Positions 1 to 9,265 of a stretch of 53,575 nucleotides of DNA are shown piece by piece. Both the position numbers and the translations under genes were made by a program. The stretch spans positions 1 to 53,575 of the forward strand of contig JZRA01000104.1 of assembly GCA_001567485.1 (NCBI GenBank), in the 5' to 3' direction. Under the pieces are notes generated by a model that worked only from the letters and a program-made list of their open reading frames with translations, was not told the origin of the DNA and ran no database searches. The stretch comes from Chloroflexi bacterium OLB13. GTDB lineage: Bacteria > Chloroflexota > Anaerolineae > Aggregatilineales > Phototrophicaceae. Each line of letters begins with the position of its first letter. Position 1 is the stretch's first letter.

Positions 1-339
1 TATGCCGTCCACGAAGTCCATGATGAAGAACGGGAAGTCCAGCGGCTCGTGAGAATCACACAGCCAACGCACCCGTGCACAAGTGACACCGTGGCGGTGC
101 GCTGCCTGCATCAAGGTGAATTCCTGCGCACGCGTCAGTGCAGACCCGGTCATCGTCGTCGCGAGATCGCGGCGCATGACGAGCCGTTCGCGGGTTCCGT
201 CGGCGTGGACGGCGGTGAACGCCCAGCTATCGCGCGAAGCGCCCCCGGCGAGTGGGTGCAGGTCAGCCACGTCGACCGCCGAGCCGGTGACGCTGGTCAA
301 ATAATAGCTGAGGCGACTCGCGAGGTCGCTGAGTTCCAT
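1..339 (-). CDS. APH-family phosphotransferase (N-terminal part, runs off window)
   Basis: The minus-strand frame from an ATG at 339 stays open to the window edge (113 residues). It begins MELSDLASRLSYYL and contains LAGGASRDSWAF, the N-lobe glycine-rich pattern of aminoglycoside-phosphotransferase/choline-kinase-like enzymes, followed by RLVMRRD, where the Lys/Arg-bearing strand lies, and FFIMDFVDG, the hinge. The catalytic loop lies outside the window. Its divergent neighbour is an acyl-CoA dehydrogenase of ACAD10/11 type. In human ACAD10/11 and in the bacterial LvaA/LvaC levulinate pathway, this pairing phosphorylates and then rearranges 4-hydroxyacyl-CoA. That substrate is inference here. 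Family assignment is fairly sure; no gene symbol is justified. Confidence 0.75.
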   Translation of the reverse strand, partial: MELSDLASRLSYYLTSVTGSAVDVADLHPLAGGASRDSWAFTAVHADGTRERLVMRRDLATTMTGSALTRAQEFTLMQAAHRHGVTCARVRWLCDSHEPLDFPFFIMDFVDGI

Positions 340-431
340 GTCGATCCCTTTACCTAAGCCGGTGTTCGTAAGTCGAGAGATTCGGTCTCCCATCTTGCAG
401 CGTTAGTCGAGCTATACGACGCGGCGTTTTC

Positions 432-471
432 TCATCACTCATCACTCAACACTTTCAACTTCGCGCTTAGT
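432..471. repeat. Degenerate heptamer array in the APH/ACAD intergenic spacer
   Basis: From about 430 to 471 the spacer reads as consecutive 7-base units: TCTCATC, ACTCATC, ACTCAAC, ACTTTCA, ACTTCGC, GCTTAGT. The second and third bases (CT) are constant, the first is usually A, and the last four drift. Similar phased heptamers occur at 29307-29341, 29420-29454 and 29489-29519. It sits just upstream of the candidate promoter of the acyl-CoA dehydrogenase gene. Confidence 0.55.
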
Positions 472-499
472 TCGTCGTGGGCTATTCGCAGGATACAAT
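471..499 (+). promoter_or_regulatory. Possible promoter of the acyl-CoA dehydrogenase gene
   Basis: TACAAT at 494-499 resembles a sigma70 -10 box and lies 40 bases before the start codon. Seventeen bases upstream is TTCGTC (471-476), which matches TTGACA at only two positions, so the call rests on the -10 box and the position. Confidence 0.35.
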
Positions 500-538
500 C
501 TATTCCAGTACGTGCTGCATACGAATTGAGAAGCAGAT

Positions 539-1726
539 ATGGTTGATTTCAGTATACCCAGTCCTATTCAAAACCTTGTAACGCGCATTCATCAGTTCTT
601 GGAGGATGTCGTCATCCCGCTTGAGGCACACGCCGACGAGGATCCGCAAGACGGCCTTCCGCTTGAACGCCTCAAGATCGCTCGTGAGCAGGCGAAGGCA
701 GCCGGACTGTGGTGCCCGACGATGCCGGCCGATCTAGGCGGTATGGGGCTGTCGATTACCGAGATCATCCCGGTGTTCGAGGCGGCGGGGCGCAGCTTGC
801 TCGGCCCGCTGGTCATGGGATGCGCTGCCCCGGACGAGGGCAATCTGCACCTGCTGCACCTGTTTGCCAGCGCGGAACAGCGTGAGCGTTACCTCAAACC
901 ACTTGCGGCTGGCGAGGCGTTCTCTGCGTTTTCGATGACCGAACCCGCGCCGGGGGTGGGCAGCGATCCGTCGATGCTCAGGACGACGGCGCACCGGGAC
1001 GGCAATCAGTGGGTCATCAACGGGCATAAATGGTGGTCGACTAACGCGACGCAAGCCGACTTTCTCATCATCATGGCGCGCACTGACGACTCCGGCGGGA
1101 AGTCAAGCGCCACGCTCTTTCTTGCGCCGATGGACACGCCGGGGATTGAACTGGTGCGCAACATCCCGCACCTCGGCGGGCCGGACTTCGGCGGTCATGG
1201 GGAAATCCGGTTCAACGGGCTGCGATTGGGCGATGATGCCGTGCTGGGCGATGTCGGCAGCGGTTTTGCGCTGGTGCAGGCGCGGCTCGGCCCCGCCCGT
1301 CTTACCCACTGTATGCGCTGGACGGGCATCGCGCAGCGCGCGCTGGAGATCGCGGCGCGGTATGCCAATACGCGTGAGGCGTTCGGCACCACACTAGGCG
1401 GACATCAGGCCATACAGTGGATGCTGGCCGACAGCGCGACCGAGCTGCACGCCGGGCGCTTGATGATGCAGCACTGCGCATGGCTGATCGAGACCGGCAA
1501 AGACGCCAAGCAAGAGATGTCGATGTGCAAGGTGCATGTCGCCGAGACAGTCAACCGCGTGCTGGATCGGGCGATCCAAATCTGCGGCGGGCTTGGGATC
1601 AGCCGCGATCTACCGCTCGCGCGGTGGTACGAGTCAGCACGGGCATTTCGTATTTATGACGGGGCGAGCGAAGTTCACCGGATGGTCGTCGCGCGTCGCA
1701 TCTTGAAGACGTACCGCAAGGCTTAG
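539..1726 (+). CDS. Acyl-CoA dehydrogenase, ACAD10/11-like
   Basis: A 395-residue flavoprotein of normal family length. The middle domain shows FSMTEPAPGVGSDPS (FAD-binding, about residues 133-147) and WVINGHKWWSTNA. The C-terminal helical domain ends with IQICGGLGISRDLPLARWYE and IYDGASEVHR. In MCAD-type enzymes the catalytic Glu sits in YEGT; here the matching position is Asp (YDGAS), as in the ACAD10/11 and CaiA-like groups, which points away from ordinary straight-chain beta-oxidation. GAGAAG lies just before the ATG. It is divergent from an APH-type kinase at 1-339 and converges with the sensor kinase, the two stop codons overlapping at 1723-1726. The substrate is unknown. Confidence 0.9.
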   Translation: MVDFSIPSPIQNLVTRIHQFLEDVVIPLEAHADEDPQDGLPLERLKIAREQAKAAGLWCPTMPADLGGMGLSITEIIPVFEAAGRSLLGPLVMGCAAPDEGNLHLLHLFASAEQRERYLKPLAAGEAFSAFSMTEPAPGVGSDPSMLRTTAHRDGNQWVINGHKWWSTNATQADFLIIMARTDDSGGKSSATLFLAPMDTPGIELVRNIPHLGGPDFGGHGEIRFNGLRLGDDAVLGDVGSGFALVQARLGPARLTHCMRWTGIAQRALEIAARYANTREAFGTTLGGHQAIQWMLADSATELHAGRLMMQHCAWLIETGKDAKQEMSMCKVHVAETVNRVLDRAIQICGGLGISRDLPLARWYESARAFRIYDGASEVHRMVVARRILKTYRKA

Positions 1727-2817
1727 GCCAGCTTCAAGCCGACCTCGACGGTGGTTCCAGCGTTGGGCGCAGACCGAATAGCGCAGGTTCCGCCGTACAA
1801 GTCCGCAAGCCGGCGGACAATCGCCAGCCCCAACCCGACGCCTTGCTGCTCGAACAGGTTGCGTTGGAACTGCGTATAGGCGCCGATGTTCTCGAGTTCG
1901 GTGGGATACAAACCGCGTCCATGATCGGAGACGCTGACGATGTAGTTATTCTCGCGCACAAAAGCCCGCACTTCGATCGGCGTGCCGGGCGGTGAGAACT
2001 TGCATGCGTTATCTATGAGTTCAGACGTGAGCTTGTAGAGATTGTTGCTGCTTATCGTAACGGGAACGCTGGAAAGCTCGTGCCGGAGGTCGTTGAGACG
2101 GTCGTGCTGCTTGCAGACCTCAACAGCTGCATCGTAAATCGACCCGCCCGGATTCTCCGTCCGTTCCCGCGCGACGTCATCCCGGCGGCTTAGATCCGAT
2201 GCCATCATTTCGATTTGTGCGTAAAACAGATAGTTTTCAATGAGACGCTGAAGCCGGCGGCCAGAGCGCTCGATGATGCGGGCGACATTCTGAACGCGTT
2301 CAACCTCCAAGCCGGCGGGGTGATCCATCAGCAGGAATTCGGCGCAGCTCAAGATGCCGGTCAGCGGCGAGCGCAGTTCGTGGGGCAGGGCGTGGACGAT
2401 GGTCTTGCGCAGGTCGTCCAGACGCTCGTCGGTGCGGTGCTTGATTTCGTCGCGCCGGCGCAGGCGGGTTGCTACCGTGTCGAGCAGTTCGCGGTGCGTG
2501 AACGGCTTGGCGATGTAGTCGTCCGCCCCGTGCGACATCCCCTTGCGGGCACTGGCGCGGTCGGCGAGCGCGGTCAGGAACACGAACTGGGTATCCGCAG
2601 TGCGGGCGGAACTGCGAAGTTCAAGCAGGACATCCCACCCGGTGATTCCCGGCATCAGCACGTCGCACAGCACGATGTCCGGGTTGTGCTGCTGCGCCAA
2701 TTCGATCCCGACCATGCCATTCGGCGCGTCGATCACGTCGTAGTCTTCGTACGACAAGATTTCGCAGATGTTGCTGCGGATATGATCTTCGTCTTCGATG
2801 ACCAGAATAAGTGGCAT
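1723..2817 (-). CDS. Hybrid response regulator-histidine kinase
   Basis: 364 residues in the order receiver, HisKA, HATPase. The receiver spans about 1-120, with the acidic pocket IEDED near residues 7-11, phospho-acceptor Asp52 in IVLCDVLMPG and Lys104 in DDYIAKPF. The dimerisation helix has His147 in ALPHELRSPLTG (H box). The ATPase domain shows the N box ELIDNACKFSPPG, DHGRGL (G1) and GVGLGLAIVRRLADLYGG (G2). There is no membrane segment or input domain, so it is a cytoplasmic protein that probably takes its signal by phosphorylation of its own receiver or through a partner. No DNA-binding output domain and no cognate regulator lies next to it. Confidence 0.9.
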   Translation of the reverse strand: MPLILVIEDEDHIRSNICEILSYEDYDVIDAPNGMVGIELAQQHNPDIVLCDVLMPGITGWDVLLELRSSARTADTQFVFLTALADRASARKGMSHGADDYIAKPFTHRELLDTVATRLRRRDEIKHRTDERLDDLRKTIVHALPHELRSPLTGILSCAEFLLMDHPAGLEVERVQNVARIIERSGRRLQRLIENYLFYAQIEMMASDLSRRDDVARERTENPGGSIYDAAVEVCKQHDRLNDLRHELSSVPVTISSNNLYKLTSELIDNACKFSPPGTPIEVRAFVRENNYIVSVSDHGRGLYPTELENIGAYTQFQRNLFEQQGVGLGLAIVRRLADLYGGTCAIRSAPNAGTTVEVGLKLA

Positions 2818-3036
2818 AAATTCGATCTACTCCGTATTTCGCTGGCGGGCCTGATATGCCGGCGAGGTTCGAGATCCCGATGACGATGCGCATACTCGCC
2901 GTTCGGGTGTGCAGCGGACGCGGGTGATCTTACGCAGACGTGCAGGCCGGCTCGGGCAGAGGACGTCCGGGTGGGTCATCGTAGACTCGTTGTGACAACC
3001 CGGCACAAATCCGCAGTAGATCAACTGACCTTCCTA

Positions 3037-3066
3037 TTGTCGCTAACGAACGCCGCAGTTTAGAAT
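3037..3066 (+). promoter_or_regulatory. Candidate sigma70-type promoter of dnaG-rpoD
   Basis: TTGTCG at 3037-3042 and TAGAAT at 3061-3066 are separated by 18 bases, and the -10 box ends 28 bases before the dnaG start. The remaining spacer from 2818 to 3036 shows no gene or other clear signal. Confidence 0.55.
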
Positions 3067-3094
3067 TAAGGTTCCCCAGCCGCGAGCGATTCTC

Positions 3095-5170
3095 ATGTCA
3101 GTAGCCGACGAAATCAAGGCGCGACTCGACATTGTTACTTATATACAGCAGTACGTCCCACTCAAAAAGGCGGGGCGGACGTATAAGGCGTGCTGCCCGT
3201 TCCATCAAGAGAAAACCCCATCGTTTGTCGTGGATCCAGTGCGCCAGACGTGGCGGTGTTATGGATCATGCGCGACAGGGGGCGACGTCCTGAACTTCGC
3301 CATGCGTCAGCACGGATGGACGTTCACCGAGGCACTGCGCGAACTTGCACGGACGACCGGTGTTCAGCTCAAAGCGCGAACACCCGAACAGCTGCAAACC
3401 GATGACCGGCACGATTTTTTGCGCGGCTTGCTGCACTCCGCCGCCGAACAGTTTCACCGGTGGCTGATCCAGCCCGACACGGCGCCGGGGCCTCACGCGC
3501 AGGCTGCCCGATCTGTGCTCGACTATGCGCGGGGCAAGCGCGCGTTGAGCGACGAGACGCTGATCAAGTTCCAGATCGGTTTTGCACCGCCGGAGTGGTC
3601 GGGACTGCTGACGACCATGAAGCAGATCGGCTACACCGAAGACGACCTCATCGAAGCCGGCATGGCAGTGCGTAACGATGCAGGGCGCGTGTACGACCGG
3701 TTCCGCAACCGGCTGATGATTCCGATTCGGGATGATCGCGGCCGTGTGATCGGGTTTGGCGCGCGTGCGCTCGACCCTAACGACAACCCGAAATACTTGA
3801 ATACGCCGGAGACGCCGATCTTCAACAAGAGCCGGACGTTGTTTGCGCTCGATACCGCAAAGGGCGCCATCCGTGACAGCGGCGCCGTCGTGATCGTTGA
3901 AGGCTACCTCGATGCGATTCAGGCGCAGCAGGCGGGTTATGGCAACGTCGTTGCGCAGATGGGGACGGCGCTCACCGACGCGCAGCTTCAGCTCGTCGCG
4001 CCGCGATATGCACAGCGTGTCTTGTTGGCGCTCGACAGCGACGCCGCCGGCCAGAACGCCACCATGCGCAGCCTTGAGGTAGCGCGCCGGGCGTTGAGTC
4101 AGGACTACGCCGGTCGTATGCAAATCGACATGCGCGTGCTGTCGATCCCCGGCGCGAAAGACCCCGATGATCTGATTCGCGAACAGCCCGACTTGTGGCC
4201 GCAGATCGTGGATCAAGCGCGGCCGGTGGCGGACTTCGTGATCGAATTCGAGACGCGTGACCTATCACCGAATGCGACGATTGTTGAGAAGGAAGCGGCG
4301 GCCCGGCGCATCCTGCCGCTGCTCATGGCGTCCGAGCGCGAGCTGTATCGGCAGGACAACTTGCAGAAGTTAGCCGCGCATCTGCGTGTGGCCGAAAAGA
4401 CGCTCATCACATGGGCCGCCTCGCAGCCTGCCGAGCCGAGGGCGGCGCGTCGTCCACCTGCACAGTCTGCCCCTCGGGAATTGACGCCGCCGCCGGAATA
4501 TGACGAGTTCGGCGATCCGATAGCCGTCGATATCGGGATCGATGACGCGCCGCCCGCAGTGCAGCCGGCCCCGCGGCTGCCTGCCCCGCAAGACGAGCTG
4601 GCGCTGGAACGGTACTGTCTGCGCCGGTTGATCGAACAGCCGGCATGGGTCTATGCCGCGAATCAGCGGTTGCGTACGCTGTCGGAAGACAATGCGGCGC
4701 TGTCTGATGGGCCGCTGTGTGATTTGACGGAGGAGGATTTCCTCGACAGCACCCACCGGTCGATCTGGTCGGCGATTCGCGAGGCGCTGCACTCGGCACA
4801 GGCTGAACCCGGAACGCACATCGAAGCGCGGCTCGATGCGGACAGCGTGGATGTGTTGATCGGGCTGCGCGTGTCCGACGCGGCGCATGTGCGCGCAAGC
4901 ATTAAGGAACGGCTGGATGGGGATGCTGCCGTGCTTTGGGATGAATTGAGCAAACGTGCTGCGCCGGCGTTCGACGCAAAAGAGGACTTGGTCGTCGCCG
5001 TGCTGCGGTTGCGCGCAGCGCGAATCAGCCGTGATCGTGAATCGCTGACCGTGCTGCTGGCGGAGTCCGAGAGTGACGGGGGAGAGACTCGACGTCTGAT
5101 GGTATCCTTGAATGTTCTGGCTCAGGCGGTGCGTCAACTCGACGCTGAACTGTCACGACGCATACGCTAG
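3095..5170 (+). CDS. dnaG: DNA primase DnaG
   Basis: Synthesises RNA primers at the replication fork. 691 residues. The N-terminal CHC2 zinc domain (about 31-68) has Cys34, His37, Cys55 and Cys59; the second pair is C-x3-C (CYGSC) rather than the usual C-x2-C. The catalytic core follows, with [33 protein letters not shown], and the TOPRIM motifs [10 protein letters not shown] (Glu269) and [10 protein letters not shown] (Asp314, Asp316). A Pro-rich linker (about 445-505) joins the core to a helical C-terminal region that would bind DnaB helicase. It is followed 31 bases later by rpoD, a primase-sigma factor arrangement known from macromolecular synthesis operons. Start chosen at ATG 3095, which begins the conserved [10 protein letters not shown] segment. 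Confidence 0.95.
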   Translation: MSVADEIKARLDIVTYIQQYVPLKKAGRTYKACCPFHQEKTPSFVVDPVRQTWRCYGSCATGGDVLNFAMRQHGWTFTEALRELARTTGVQLKARTPEQLQTDDRHDFLRGLLHSAAEQFHRWLIQPDTAPGPHAQAARSVLDYARGKRALSDETLIKFQIGFAPPEWSGLLTTMKQIGYTEDDLIEAGMAVRNDAGRVYDRFRNRLMIPIRDDRGRVIGFGARALDPNDNPKYLNTPETPIFNKSRTLFALDTAKGAIRDSGAVVIVEGYLDAIQAQQAGYGNVVAQMGTALTDAQLQLVAPRYAQRVLLALDSDAAGQNATMRSLEVARRALSQDYAGRMQIDMRVLSIPGAKDPDDLIREQPDLWPQIVDQARPVADFVIEFETRDLSPNATIVEKEAAARRILPLLMASERELYRQDNLQKLAAHLRVAEKTLITWAASQPAEPRAARRPPAQSAPRELTPPPEYDEFGDPIAVDIGIDDAPPAVQPAPRLPAPQDELALERYCLRRLIEQPAWVYAANQRLRTLSEDNAALSDGPLCDLTEEDFLDSTHRSIWSAIREALHSAQAEPGTHIEARLDADSVDVLIGLRVSDAAHVRASIKERLDGDAAVLWDELSKRAAPAFDAKEDLVVAVLRLRAARISRDRESLTVLLAESESDGGETRRLMVSLNVLAQAVRQLDAELSRRIR

Positions 5171-5196
5171 AATAGCACGCACGCAAAGGGGGAGTG
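5168..5196 (+). promoter_or_regulatory. Strong RBS and possible internal -10 box before rpoD
   Basis: AAAGGGGGAG lies about 8 bases before ATG 5202 and decides the rpoD start over an in-frame upstream codon at 5112 inside dnaG. TAGAAT at 5168-5173 overlaps the dnaG stop and could be a -10 box, but only a weak CTGAAC (5145-5150) is at -35 distance. Confidence 0.4.
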
Positions 5197-5201
5197 CGTA
5201 T

Positions 5202-6791
5202 ATGCCTGATCCTAACAACTTCGGCGACGACATTGATTTCAATGAGGATTTCGAGGAAGTTGAGTCTCTTGATGAAGACGACGATCTCGATTCGCTGTCG
5301 CCGTCTGCCAGCGATGATGTCGACTTTCAGCCCGGCGCCGAGGAAGAGATCGAGGACGACCTGAGCGAGGTGCAGATCGACGCCGTCGTCTCGACGGATG
5401 ATCCGGTTCGCATGTACCTGAAGGAAATCGGCCTTGTGCCGCTGCTCGACGGGAACAGCGAAGTGTGGTTGAGCACGCAGCTTGCCGCCAACGCGATGCT
5501 GCAGTCGTTCACGGACAGATTGTCGACACCGAACGTACATGGCGGGTCGGATGATCCCGGATTGCCCGCGCCGCACGAGATCGTCGAACTTGCGTATCAC
5601 ACCATACTGCATAGTTGGGGCGAGATTCAGAAGCGGGCCGCTGCGCTGAAGGTCGAGGAGCCGGATATCCTGCGGCTGATCGAGGAGGTTCAGGCTATTG
5701 TGGGCGGCGATGAGTCGGAAGGCAAGTCGTACGTGCGAAGCTACCTGCGTCAGCGCGAATGGGGCCGCGACGAAGCGTGGTCTGACTATGCCTCGCCGAT
5801 CTTCGAGTTCATGCAGGGCTTCTATTTCGTGCCGCCGCACCTGCTCTCTCAAGTCAAGGCGATTGTCCGCAAGTCGGGCGAGCTTCCGGATGCTTCCGTG
5901 TTCAGCCGCATGCTGATGGACGACGAGGACGCGGTCGAAGACCTGCCCGCGATCTTCGAAGCCATCGAGCACCGCGCGGAACTGGCAAGCGAGGCGTTGA
6001 CGCGGGCGAACCTGCGCTTGGTCGTCAGCGTGGCGAAACGGTACATGGGCCGCGGGATCAACTTCCTAGACCTCATTCAGGAAGGCAATATCGGACTGCT
6101 GCGCGCCGTGGCAAAGTTCGATCATACTAAGGGGTTCAAGTTCAGCACCTATGCGACATGGTGGATCCGTCAGGCGATCAGCCGCGCGATTGCCGATCAG
6201 GCGCGCACGATCCGAATCCCTGTGCACATGGTGGAGACGATCAACCGCCTTGTGCGCGTGCAGCGCCAACTGCTCCAGCAGAACGGCGCGGAGCCTACGG
6301 CGGAACAGATCGCGCTGGAAATGGACTTCTTGACGCCGGAGGAGACGAAGGCGATCAAGTACCTTAAAGAGCAGGGGATTCCGCTTGAGATGGGCTTGCA
6401 GCGCAAGCTGCGGCGCGCCGCCCAGAAGGTGCGCAAGATCCTTCGAGTGAGTCAGGAACCGCTCAGCCTTGACCAGCCGGTCGGGCAGGAAGAAAGCAGT
6501 CAGTACGGCGACTTCATCCCCGACGACAAGACGCCTGGGCCGGCCGAATCTGCGACGCGCCAGCTTCTCAAGGAGCAGATGCAGCAGGCGCTGGGCATCC
6601 TCAGCGACCGCGAGCGCGAAGTACTAGAGATGCGCTACGGGCTGATCGATGGGCAGGATCGCACGCTCGAAGAGGTCGGCCGCTATTTCGGCGTGACACG
6701 CGAGCGCGTCCGCCAAATCGAAGCGAAGGCGCTCCGCAAGCTAAGACATCCGACCCGCAGCCGACAACTGCGCGATTACCTCGATATGTAA
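5202..6791 (+). CDS. rpoD: RNA polymerase primary sigma factor (RpoD/SigA)
   Basis: 529 residues from ATG 5202, which follows AAAGGGGGAG. An Asp/Glu-rich N-terminal tail (about 1-60) precedes region 1.2 ([14 protein letters not shown]). The core regions are all present: region 2 with [32 protein letters not shown] and [15 protein letters not shown] (-10 recognition and melting), region 3 with [16 protein letters not shown], and region 4 with [13 protein letters not shown] and the helix-turn-helix [20 protein letters not shown] (-35 recognition). The conserved region 1.2 and complete set of domains identify it as the housekeeping sigma factor. This agrees with the TTGNNN/TATAAT-like boxes seen before several genes here. 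A non-conserved insertion of about 130 residues between regions 1.2 and 2 is common in primary sigmas. Confidence 0.95.
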   Translation: MPDPNNFGDDIDFNEDFEEVESLDEDDDLDSLSPSASDDVDFQPGAEEEIEDDLSEVQIDAVVSTDDPVRMYLKEIGLVPLLDGNSEVWLSTQLAANAMLQSFTDRLSTPNVHGGSDDPGLPAPHEIVELAYHTILHSWGEIQKRAAALKVEEPDILRLIEEVQAIVGGDESEGKSYVRSYLRQREWGRDEAWSDYASPIFEFMQGFYFVPPHLLSQVKAIVRKSGELPDASVFSRMLMDDEDAVEDLPAIFEAIEHRAELASEALTRANLRLVVSVAKRYMGRGINFLDLIQEGNIGLLRAVAKFDHTKGFKFSTYATWWIRQAISRAIADQARTIRIPVHMVETINRLVRVQRQLLQQNGAEPTAEQIALEMDFLTPEETKAIKYLKEQGIPLEMGLQRKLRRAAQKVRKILRVSQEPLSLDQPVGQEESSQYGDFIPDDKTPGPAESATRQLLKEQMQQALGILSDREREVLEMRYGLIDGQDRTLEEVGRYFGVTRERVRQIEAKALRKLRHPTRSRQLRDYLDM

Positions 6792-6793
6792 CG

Positions 6794-7768
6794 ATGGCAC
6801 TTCCACCGCCAACCTACTGCCCGCGCTGCGCCGCCGAACTTGTCACGCGCAAGGAAGGCGGCCGCATGCGGCCCGCTTGCCCGAACTGCGGCTACGTTCA
6901 TTATGTCAATCCCGTCCCGACGGTTGGCGTGCTGATCGAGATGGACGGTGGCATCGTGTTGATCAAGCGCGGCAACCCGCCGCATCAGGGAGAGTGGGCA
7001 TTTCCCAGCGGCTACGTCGAAGCCGACGAACGTCTTGAAGAGGCGGCGGTTCGGGAAGCCGAAGAAGAGACTGGCCTGCGGGTTGAAATCCTTGAGCTGA
7101 CCGACCTGAACAGCTATCCGGAAGGCCCACCGGCCAGCGGAATCATGGTGTTTTACCGTGCGCGGCCGGTAGGTGGCGTGCTTCGTGCCGGAGATGACGC
7201 CAGCGACGTGCGGATATTCGCGCCCGACGACCTACCGCTGATCCCGTTTCGCACCCATCGGGAGGCGCTCGCTCGCTGGTTTGAACGTGCCGGTGTTGCG
7301 CCGCGCCTACCCTTGGCCGAGCGCGCCGAAAGCGAGATCATCGTGCGGCCCGCGCGCTTGGCGGACTATCAACAAGTCCTTGCGCTTATCCGCACGATCC
7401 CGTCTAATCACGACCTCAGTGAGGCGCAGTGGGAGGCCGCGCGCCAGCGCCTGAGCGAGGACTTGTCCATTGTGACGCTGGTCGCTACAACGGCACAGCA
7501 ACCTGACTTGATTGTCGGGTGCGTCATCATGAGCACCGCGCGCACGATCACGTCCGGGTACGGGGTCATCAACGATACCGCCGTGCTGCCGGCGTTTCAG
7601 CGGCGCGGCATCGGCGCGGCGCTGCTGGAGGGGTGTATGCGCCGTGCTGTGGAACTGAACCTCAATTCCCTGATCGTCAACGAAGAGCGCGCCAACGAGA
7701 CCGCGCGCCGCTTCTACGAGTCGGTCGGGTTTAGCGAAAGCCCGGCGCTGCTGCTCAAACTTCGCTGA
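6794..7768 (+). CDS. Nudix hydrolase-GNAT acetyltransferase fusion
   Basis: 324 residues. The N-terminus carries a NudC-like zinc ribbon (CPRC about 9-12, CPNC about 29-32). A complete Nudix box follows, G-x5-E-x7-REAEEETGL (about 72-94), which binds the metal used to cleave nucleoside-diphosphate-X substrates. From about 180 on there is a GNAT domain, with the acetyl-CoA pyrophosphate loop in VLPAFQRRGIGAALLEG and the C-terminal RANETARRFYESVGF. Both halves look intact. The gene starts 2 bases after the rpoD stop and probably shares its transcript. The substrate of neither domain can be read from sequence. Confidence 0.88.
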   Translation: MALPPPTYCPRCAAELVTRKEGGRMRPACPNCGYVHYVNPVPTVGVLIEMDGGIVLIKRGNPPHQGEWAFPSGYVEADERLEEAAVREAEEETGLRVEILELTDLNSYPEGPPASGIMVFYRARPVGGVLRAGDDASDVRIFAPDDLPLIPFRTHREALARWFERAGVAPRLPLAERAESEIIVRPARLADYQQVLALIRTIPSNHDLSEAQWEAARQRLSEDLSIVTLVATTAQQPDLIVGCVIMSTARTITSGYGVINDTAVLPAFQRRGIGAALLEGCMRRAVELNLNSLIVNEERANETARRFYESVGFSESPALLLKLR

Positions 7769-7876
7769 ATGCACTGCTAAATCTCACGGCGCGGCCGCGT
7801 ATGCGAGGCGGTGCGTTGTGCGACACTTTGCCGCGGAACTCAACCTGCGCGTCCCTGATACGCGCTGCTGGTGACC

Positions 7877-9244
7877 ATGTTCAAAGACATCTCCGAACTT
7901 ATACGTTTTAATCCGCCGCAGCTTGGCTATGGCGTCGCTGTGACTGACATTGACGGGGACGCGGAGTTCGAGTTCGTAGTCGCCGGCTTCAACTTTCCGA
8001 ACCGTGTGCTGAAGTGGAACGGGCGCGCGCTGGTGGATCTCGTCGATCCGGTGCTGGCGGATAACCAGCGTCAAGCCATCGGGGTCGCCGCGGCCGACAT
8101 CAACGGGGACGGCCGCGAGGAGATCTATTTTCTGAACAGCGACACCTTCGGGGGACGGAAGCGCTTTGGCGACCGGCTGTACCTAAATCGAGGGATGCGC
8201 TGGGTCGACCTATTCGACCTTGAGGAGAATCAAGGGGTGATGAACCTCACAGCCGGACGGTCTGTGGCATGTGTCGACCGGGACGGCGATGGGCGTTACG
8301 GGTTCTTTGTCGCCAATTACGGCGGCCCTATGCGCCTCTATGAACTCAACAACGAGGGCTTCGTTGTCGATGTCGCCAGCAGGGTAGGGGTTGATCTGAC
8401 GTCCAGCGGCCGGTCGCTCTTGTCGCTCCCTTTGGTGAGTTCGGGCATGGATGTGTTCGCCGGCAACGAACGCGGCGCGAACTTCTTGTTTCAGAACAAC
8501 GGTGACGGCACGTTCATTGAGATCGCCGAGCGCGTCGGAATTGCGGACTCGCTCGAAAATGTGCGCGGTGTCGCGGTGCTGGATGCCGACGGCGACGGCC
8601 AGCTTGACATCGCTTATGGGAATTGGGAAGGCCCACACCGCTTGTTTGTGCGCACGCCGCAGGGCGTCTTCCGCAATGTCGCCCCGCCGGAGCTGGCGCT
8701 TCCGAGCCGCGTGCGCACGGTCATCGCCGCCGACTTCGACAACGACGGCTACGAAGAGCTGTTCTTCAACAATTTTGGTGAGCCAAACCGGCTGTTCGGT
8801 TTCCGCAATGGTGAATGGACGCGGCTCAATCCGGGGGCGGCGTTGGAATCGACCGAGCTTGGCACAGGCGCTGCCGTCTGCGACATCAACCGTGACGGGC
8901 GGCTCGAACTGCTCGTCAGCCACGGCGAGGCGGCGATGCAGCCGATCACCCTGTACGCGCCGCATGCTAACCTCAGTCATTGGCTGCGTATCCTGCCGCT
9001 TACCCCGTTCGGCGCGCCAGCGCGCGGCACAATCGTCAAGCTGCACGCGCGCGATCGAACGCAAATCCGCGCGATCGATGCCGGCAGCGGCTATCTGTGC
9101 CAGATGGAGCCGGTGGCGCACTTTGGCCTCGGCCCCGAGCCAGACGACGAACTCACCGTAGAAGTACACTGGCCGTCGGGCGCGCATACGATTCTCGACA
9201 TCGCGCAGATCGACCGCCTCTATACGATCGAACATCCGGAGTAA
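7877..9244 (+). CDS. FG-GAP repeat/ASPIC-UnbV domain protein (CRTAC1-like)
   Basis: 455 residues from ATG 7877; an in-frame GTG at 7871 is an alternative. At least six calcium-type loops, DIDGDAEFE, DINGDGREE, DRDGDGRYG, DADGDGQLD, DFDNDGYEE and DINRDGRLE, mark the blades of an FG-GAP beta-propeller. The last roughly 85 residues match the ASPIC/UnbV domain (GTIVKLHARDR, IRAIDAGSGYLCQMEP, HFGLGPEPDDELTVEVHWPSG). Most relatives are secreted, but this one starts directly with the fold and has no visible signal peptide. It converges with the WD40-like gene at 9266. Function unknown. Confidence 0.85.
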   Translation: MFKDISELIRFNPPQLGYGVAVTDIDGDAEFEFVVAGFNFPNRVLKWNGRALVDLVDPVLADNQRQAIGVAAADINGDGREEIYFLNSDTFGGRKRFGDRLYLNRGMRWVDLFDLEENQGVMNLTAGRSVACVDRDGDGRYGFFVANYGGPMRLYELNNEGFVVDVASRVGVDLTSSGRSLLSLPLVSSGMDVFAGNERGANFLFQNNGDGTFIEIAERVGIADSLENVRGVAVLDADGDGQLDIAYGNWEGPHRLFVRTPQGVFRNVAPPELALPSRVRTVIAADFDNDGYEELFFNNFGEPNRLFGFRNGEWTRLNPGAALESTELGTGAAVCDINRDGRLELLVSHGEAAMQPITLYAPHANLSHWLRILPLTPFGAPARGTIVKLHARDRTQIRAIDAGSGYLCQMEPVAHFGLGPEPDDELTVEVHWPSGAHTILDIAQIDRLYTIEHPE

Positions 9245-9265
9245 CGCGGCCTACACACAACAGCC

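Noticed and set aside
432..452. Start of a CRISPR array or MITE at TCATCACTCATCACTCAACAC
   Set aside because: Units are 7 bases without spacers, the array is short, and there are no terminal inverted repeats or cas genes.
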